Assembly (NCBI GenBank): GCA_964631295.1
Contig: CAZVXI010000001.1
Span: 1-45,207 of the forward strand
From: CAZVXI01 sp964631295
GTDB lineage: Bacteria > Planctomycetota > Phycisphaerae > Phycisphaerales > SM1A02
Length of the DNA stretch: 45,207 bases
Direction: 5' to 3'
Made by a program: the position numbers and the translations under genes. Under the pieces are notes generated by a model. It searched no databases, was not told the DNA's origin, and was given only the letters and a program-made list of their open reading frames with translations. This document shows positions 42,484 to 45,207 of this stretch, piece after piece (position 1 is the first letter of the stretch; each line of letters opens with the position of its first letter).

Positions 42484-43246
42484 CACCTGCACCTCCTGCA
42501 CCCCCTGCCCCCGCGCCATCGCCACCCGCACCGCCACCGGTCGCGGTATTGCCTGTGCCAGAGCCGGTGGGCGCATCTTCGGGGAAGACCAGATCGCCGA
42601 GATCGGGATCGATGATGCGCATGTAGCCGAGCTTCTTGATGATCTCGCCCGTCCCCTGATCGGCGAAGAGCAGTTCGGCTTCCGCATCCACCGTCGCATC
42701 TGCGAACTCGATGATGTACGGAGCAACCATTTCTGCCTGGCCCGGCTGAGGCTGCCGATTACCCATCGCCTGCTCATCGAGCCGCGCGGACAAAAATGCC
42801 CCGTAGCGATCGGTCAGTTCGTCCATCAATGCTCTCACATCGTCATCAGTGGCATTGACGTTGTGGAACTCTGCCCGGAAGCCAGCGTAGTCGCCAGACT
42901 TGGCTTTCTCGAGAGCCGGGCCCGGTCCATCGACGACGAGTGCATAGAAGCTGTAGAAGAAGTCGTACGCCTTCTTTCCGCCGTAAAACTGCGCTCCGCC
43001 GAGCACGAGCCCGATGAGAACCGCAGCCACGGCCATACCCTTGCCGGTTCGTGGCGGGCTGATGGTCACAACGCCGATGAGGCCCAGCAAAACGCCGAGC
43101 GGCGCGGTGAGCATGCCGAGACACGGAATCAATGCAAGCAGGCTCATCACAAGTGCGGTGATCGCCACGCCACTTTTCTTGGCTGGTTGCCCGCCACCCA
43201 TGCCTGCGTCCATGTCACCCTGATACGGATTATCCATCTGCGTCAT
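42449..43246 (-). CDS. DUF4190-like membrane protein with extracytoplasmic domain
   Basis: A 265-residue protein. ATG 43246 (AGGAG eight bases upstream) is chosen over the longer frame to 43381. A glycine-rich N-terminus precedes two or three hydrophobic segments (SGVAITALVMSLLALIPCL, APLGVLLGLIGVVT and MAVAAVLIGLVLGG). The extracytoplasmic domain (ALEKAKSGDYAGFRAEFHN, LTDRYGAFLSARL, RIIDPDLGDLVFP) resembles that of the following gene. The C-terminus is a low-complexity GlyAla tail (GAGGDGAGAGG). First gene of the MCE operon, divergent from murD with a 112-base gap. No ORF between encodes an MlaE permease. Confidence 0.7.
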   Translation of the reverse strand: MTQMDNPYQGDMDAGMGGGQPAKKSGVAITALVMSLLALIPCLGMLTAPLGVLLGLIGVVTISPPRTGKGMAVAAVLIGLVLGGAQFYGGKKAYDFFYSFYALVVDGPGPALEKAKSGDYAGFRAEFHNVNATDDDVRALMDELTDRYGAFLSARLDEQAMGNRQPQPGQAEMVAPYIIEFADATVDAEAELLFADQGTGEIIKKLGYMRIIDPDLGDLVFPEDAPTGSGTGNTATGGGAGGDGAGAGGAGGAGDDTSGEDGADG

Positions 43247-43358
43247 TCGATCTGCTCCTGACCCTTGAGTCCGACTGTTTCGGCGATTCCACCCAAGTGG
43301 GCATACTACGTCTTTCGCGCTCACCCGGCCAACCACCGGCAATACACTGACGGCAACG

Positions 43359-44689
43359 ATGCCAGTCAACGCTCCTGTCACTACTCACTCACTCTGCAAC
43401 GCCCGCGTCACCATCATGGGGCTCGGCCGTTTCGGCGGCGGGCTTGGAGTCGCGAAGTGGGCGATCGGTCGCGGTGCACATGTCACCGTGACGGATCTTT
43501 GTTCCGAAGATGATCTGACCGATTCGATTGCCGAGCTGTCCAAACTGGCATCCGATGAGACATCCAATGGATCCGTGCGGTTCCACCTTGGCGAGCACAA
43601 TGAAGACGATTTTGTGAGCGCTGATCTTGTGATCGCAAATCCGGCCGTACCACGCCCGTGGAAGAACACCTGCCTGTGTGCTGCGCGCAGCGCCGGTATT
43701 CCGATCACGACGGAGATTCGGCTCGTTGTCGAGCAACTGAATCGCATGCGCACCGTCGGCGTCACCGGCTCGGCAGGAAAGTCCACAACGGCAGCGATGN
43801 NNNNNNNNNGATCCACCACATCCTCACGGAACTCGGCGCCGCGTCACACCTCGGCGGTAACATCGGCGGATCACTGCTGAATCAGATCGAATCAATCAAG
43901 CCAGATGATGTCATTGTCCTCGAGTTGTCAAGCGCGATGCTGCACTGGCTCGGGGCGGGAGTTGGATTCGACAGTACCGCGGGTTGGTCGCCACACGTGG
44001 CAGTGCTGACGAATCTGCAGCCGAATCACATCGACTGGCATGAGACGTTTGAACATTACGCAGCAAGCAAGCAGAACATCTTCCGATATCAGCAGTCGGG
44101 CGACCACCAGATCCGCGGCGAAGACTTCAAACAACGGCGAGAACTTCCGCTCGTCATTCCTGGGAAGCACAATCAACTCAACGGCATGCTCGCGCTTACT
44201 GCTGCGCTGCGCATTGCCAGTGTGCCTCCGCCCGAATCGGCGAAGGCGTTGTCGACGTTTCCCGGGCTTCCGCATCGGCTGGAGCGAGTTGCCCAGCACG
44301 GCGGGATGCAGTTCTACAACGACTCTAAATCAACTTTGCCCGAGGCGACCGTGCTTGCGGTACAGTCGTTTGCGAGGCCCTCAAAACTGCATGTCATCGT
44401 AGGCGGGTATGACAAGGGCATTGATCTGTCCCCAATCGCACAGCTCGGGCCCCGCGTGGCACGACTGTACGGCATCGGCGCAACTGCCGGCTCGATCGCG
44501 GAAACGGCGCAGCCGGGTTCTGTCGTCGTCTGCGAAACAATTGATGTTGCCGTGCGGCAGGCCAGCGAGGCGATGGAATCTGACCACGTTCTGCTGCTCA
44601 GCCCCGGTTGCGCGAGTTGGGACCAGTTCGAGAACTTCGAGCAGCGTGGCGAGCGTTTTCGGCAACTGGTCGCTCAACTGATCGACTAA
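43359..44689 (+). CDS. murD: UDP-N-acetylmuramoyl-L-alanine--D-glutamate ligase MurD (interrupted by assembly gap)
   Basis: A Mur ligase that adds D-glutamate to UDP-MurNAc-L-Ala. The N-terminal Rossmann-like part (VTIMGLGRFGGGLGVAKWAI) and the ATP P-loop (GVTGSAGKSTTAAM) lie before the 10-N gap at 43800-43809. The rest resumes in another phase as IHHILTELGAASHLGGNIGG, followed by VLELSSAMLH, LTNLQPNHIDWH, the PGKHNQLNG motif, YNDSKSTLPE and VGGYDKGID. The phase shift is an artefact. If the ten Ns and one duplicated G are removed, the codons read ATG-ATC-CAC-CAC and the protein is continuous, matching the family at this point (KSTTxALIGHIL). The gene is therefore intact in the genome. The start at 43359 has a weak ribosome-binding site. 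Confidence 0.93.
43800..43809. other. Scaffold gap of ten Ns
   Basis: Placeholder Ns inside murD. The size is not real: the reading-frame evidence calls for a net gap of about -1 base (the flanking contigs share one G) or another length of the form 3n+2. Confidence 0.95.
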
Positions 44690-44769
44690 ATGAGGCTCCT
44701 GTCGGGGATTGCACATGCATGCAACCGGTGTTCTAATGTTCGTCTGACAACTATCCACGGAGCCGCCCC

Positions 44770-45207
44770 ATGTCGCGTCATCTCAATGTCGATCGCCGGA
44801 CCTTCCTCAAAGCAACCGCGGCCAGTGGTATCGCCCTGCCGCTCGGAGCGTCATCATGGGCGAGCCTGCCCGGGATCAACGAGAAGCTCAATGTCGCTGG
44901 TGTCGGCGTTGGTGGTATGGGCAAGACTGACGTCTCACAGGTAGGCGCGAGCCCGAACGTGAACATCGTTGCTCTGTGCGATATCGATGCCCAGAAACTC
45001 GGTGAGATGGCAAAGAACTTCCCGAATGCCCGAACCTTCGCTGACTGGCGGGAGATGTTCGAGCAGATGGGCGATCAGATCGACGCCGTCACTGTCACGA
45101 CACCAGATCACATGCATGCGCCGGTTGCCATGACCGCTCTGAATATGGGCAAGCACGTGTATTGCCAGAAGCCGTTGACGCACAACATCTATGAAGCACG
45201 GCAACTT
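44770..45207 (+). CDS. Tat-exported Gfo/Idh/MocA oxidoreductase, 5' part
   Basis: The gene runs off the right edge; 146 residues are visible. A twin-arginine signal (DRRTFLKATAASGIALPLG) is followed by the NAD(P)-binding Rossmann motif (GVGVGGMGKTD) and the sequence of the Gfo/Idh/MocA family (VALCDIDAQKLGEMAK, TVTTPDHMHAPVAMTAL and CQKPLTHNIYEA). In the family the EKP motif contributes to the active site; the variant here, QKP, is common in planctomycete exported members. It probably oxidises or reduces a sugar derivative in the periplasm-like space. ATG 44770 has only a weak Shine-Dalgarno (CGGAG). The rest of the domain lies outside the window. Confidence 0.88.
   Translation, partial: MSRHLNVDRRTFLKATAASGIALPLGASSWASLPGINEKLNVAGVGVGGMGKTDVSQVGASPNVNIVALCDIDAQKLGEMAKNFPNARTFADWREMFEQMGDQIDAVTVTTPDHMHAPVAMTALNMGKHVYCQKPLTHNIYEARQL

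Noticed and set aside
42227..43261. 344-codon plus-strand frame
   Set aside because: It lies opposite two genes with signal-anchor segments and Shine-Dalgarno sequences, and encodes nothing recognisable.
43359..44689. murD as two separate genes or a frameshift mutation
   Set aside because: The phase change coincides with the N run and disappears if the contigs overlap by one base.

Overview
The window looks like a piece of a planctomycete genome, most likely class Phycisphaerae, assembled from metagenomic or draft data. The base composition is GC-rich. Many predicted exported proteins end in dockerin-like tags of the form (L)ADLLxVLxxWG, carry cysteine-rich modules of the form GACCLPDGSC, or carry FG-GAP, right-handed beta-helix, fibro-slime or ASPIC/UnbV domains. 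The last gene is a Tat-exported Gfo/Idh/MocA oxidoreductase. All of these are commonplace in that group. A 10-N scaffold gap lies inside murD. The lineage call is my inference from gene content; there is no rRNA in the window.

Layout. 1-157: palindromic intergenic repeats. 251-5974 (+): a polyferredoxin with a TPR tail, two dockerin-tagged secreted proteins (the second CRTAC1-like) and a ROK sugar kinase that lacks the usual zinc site. 5983-11354: a small lipoprotein (-), a PgpH-type 7TM-HD c-di-AMP phosphodiesterase (+) and a 748-residue secreted protein of unknown function (-). 11418-17025 (-): a probable operon of a 4Fe-4S/NrfD fusion protein, a molybdopterin oxidoreductase, a lone Nfu N-terminal-domain protein and the Fe-S glycosylase MutY. 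17185-17256 (+): tRNA-Gly(GCC).

17474-36368 (-) is the accessory heart of the window, a run of nine genes for exported proteins, most with their own signal peptide, Shine-Dalgarno sequence and terminator-like hairpin. Four of them (here P1 19166-23887, P2 24567-26777, P3 26987-29656, P4 33424-34587) share a domain of about 350-400 residues that I do not recognise. It carries a conserved NETKFSxTxRC(I/L)TCWD motif and a third conserved cysteine about 40 residues later. P4 is the bare domain. P3 adds cysteine modules and thrombospondin type 3-like repeats. P1 adds a 19-unit cysteine-rich array. In P2 the two halves of the domain are in swapped order, an apparent natural circular permutation. 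The same stretch holds two beta-helix/dockerin proteins, two translationally coupled lipoproteins and a fibro-slime protein.

36675-45207: housekeeping and envelope genes. These are murA (+), an AT-hook/winged-helix DNA-binding protein (-), a four-gene overlapping or near-overlapping set (-) encoding two paralogous membrane proteins, an MlaF-type ATPase and an MlaD/MCE protein, with a SpoU rRNA/tRNA methyltransferase at its 3' end, then murD (+, interrupted by the gap) and the start of a Tat-exported Gfo/Idh/MocA oxidoreductase (+). No MlaE permease is present in the window.

Long stretches without genes: 23888-24566, 34588-35426 and 36369-36674. They hold leader regions and terminators, and I see no further convincing gene in them. 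No CRISPR array, insertion sequence, integrase, phage gene or rRNA was seen.
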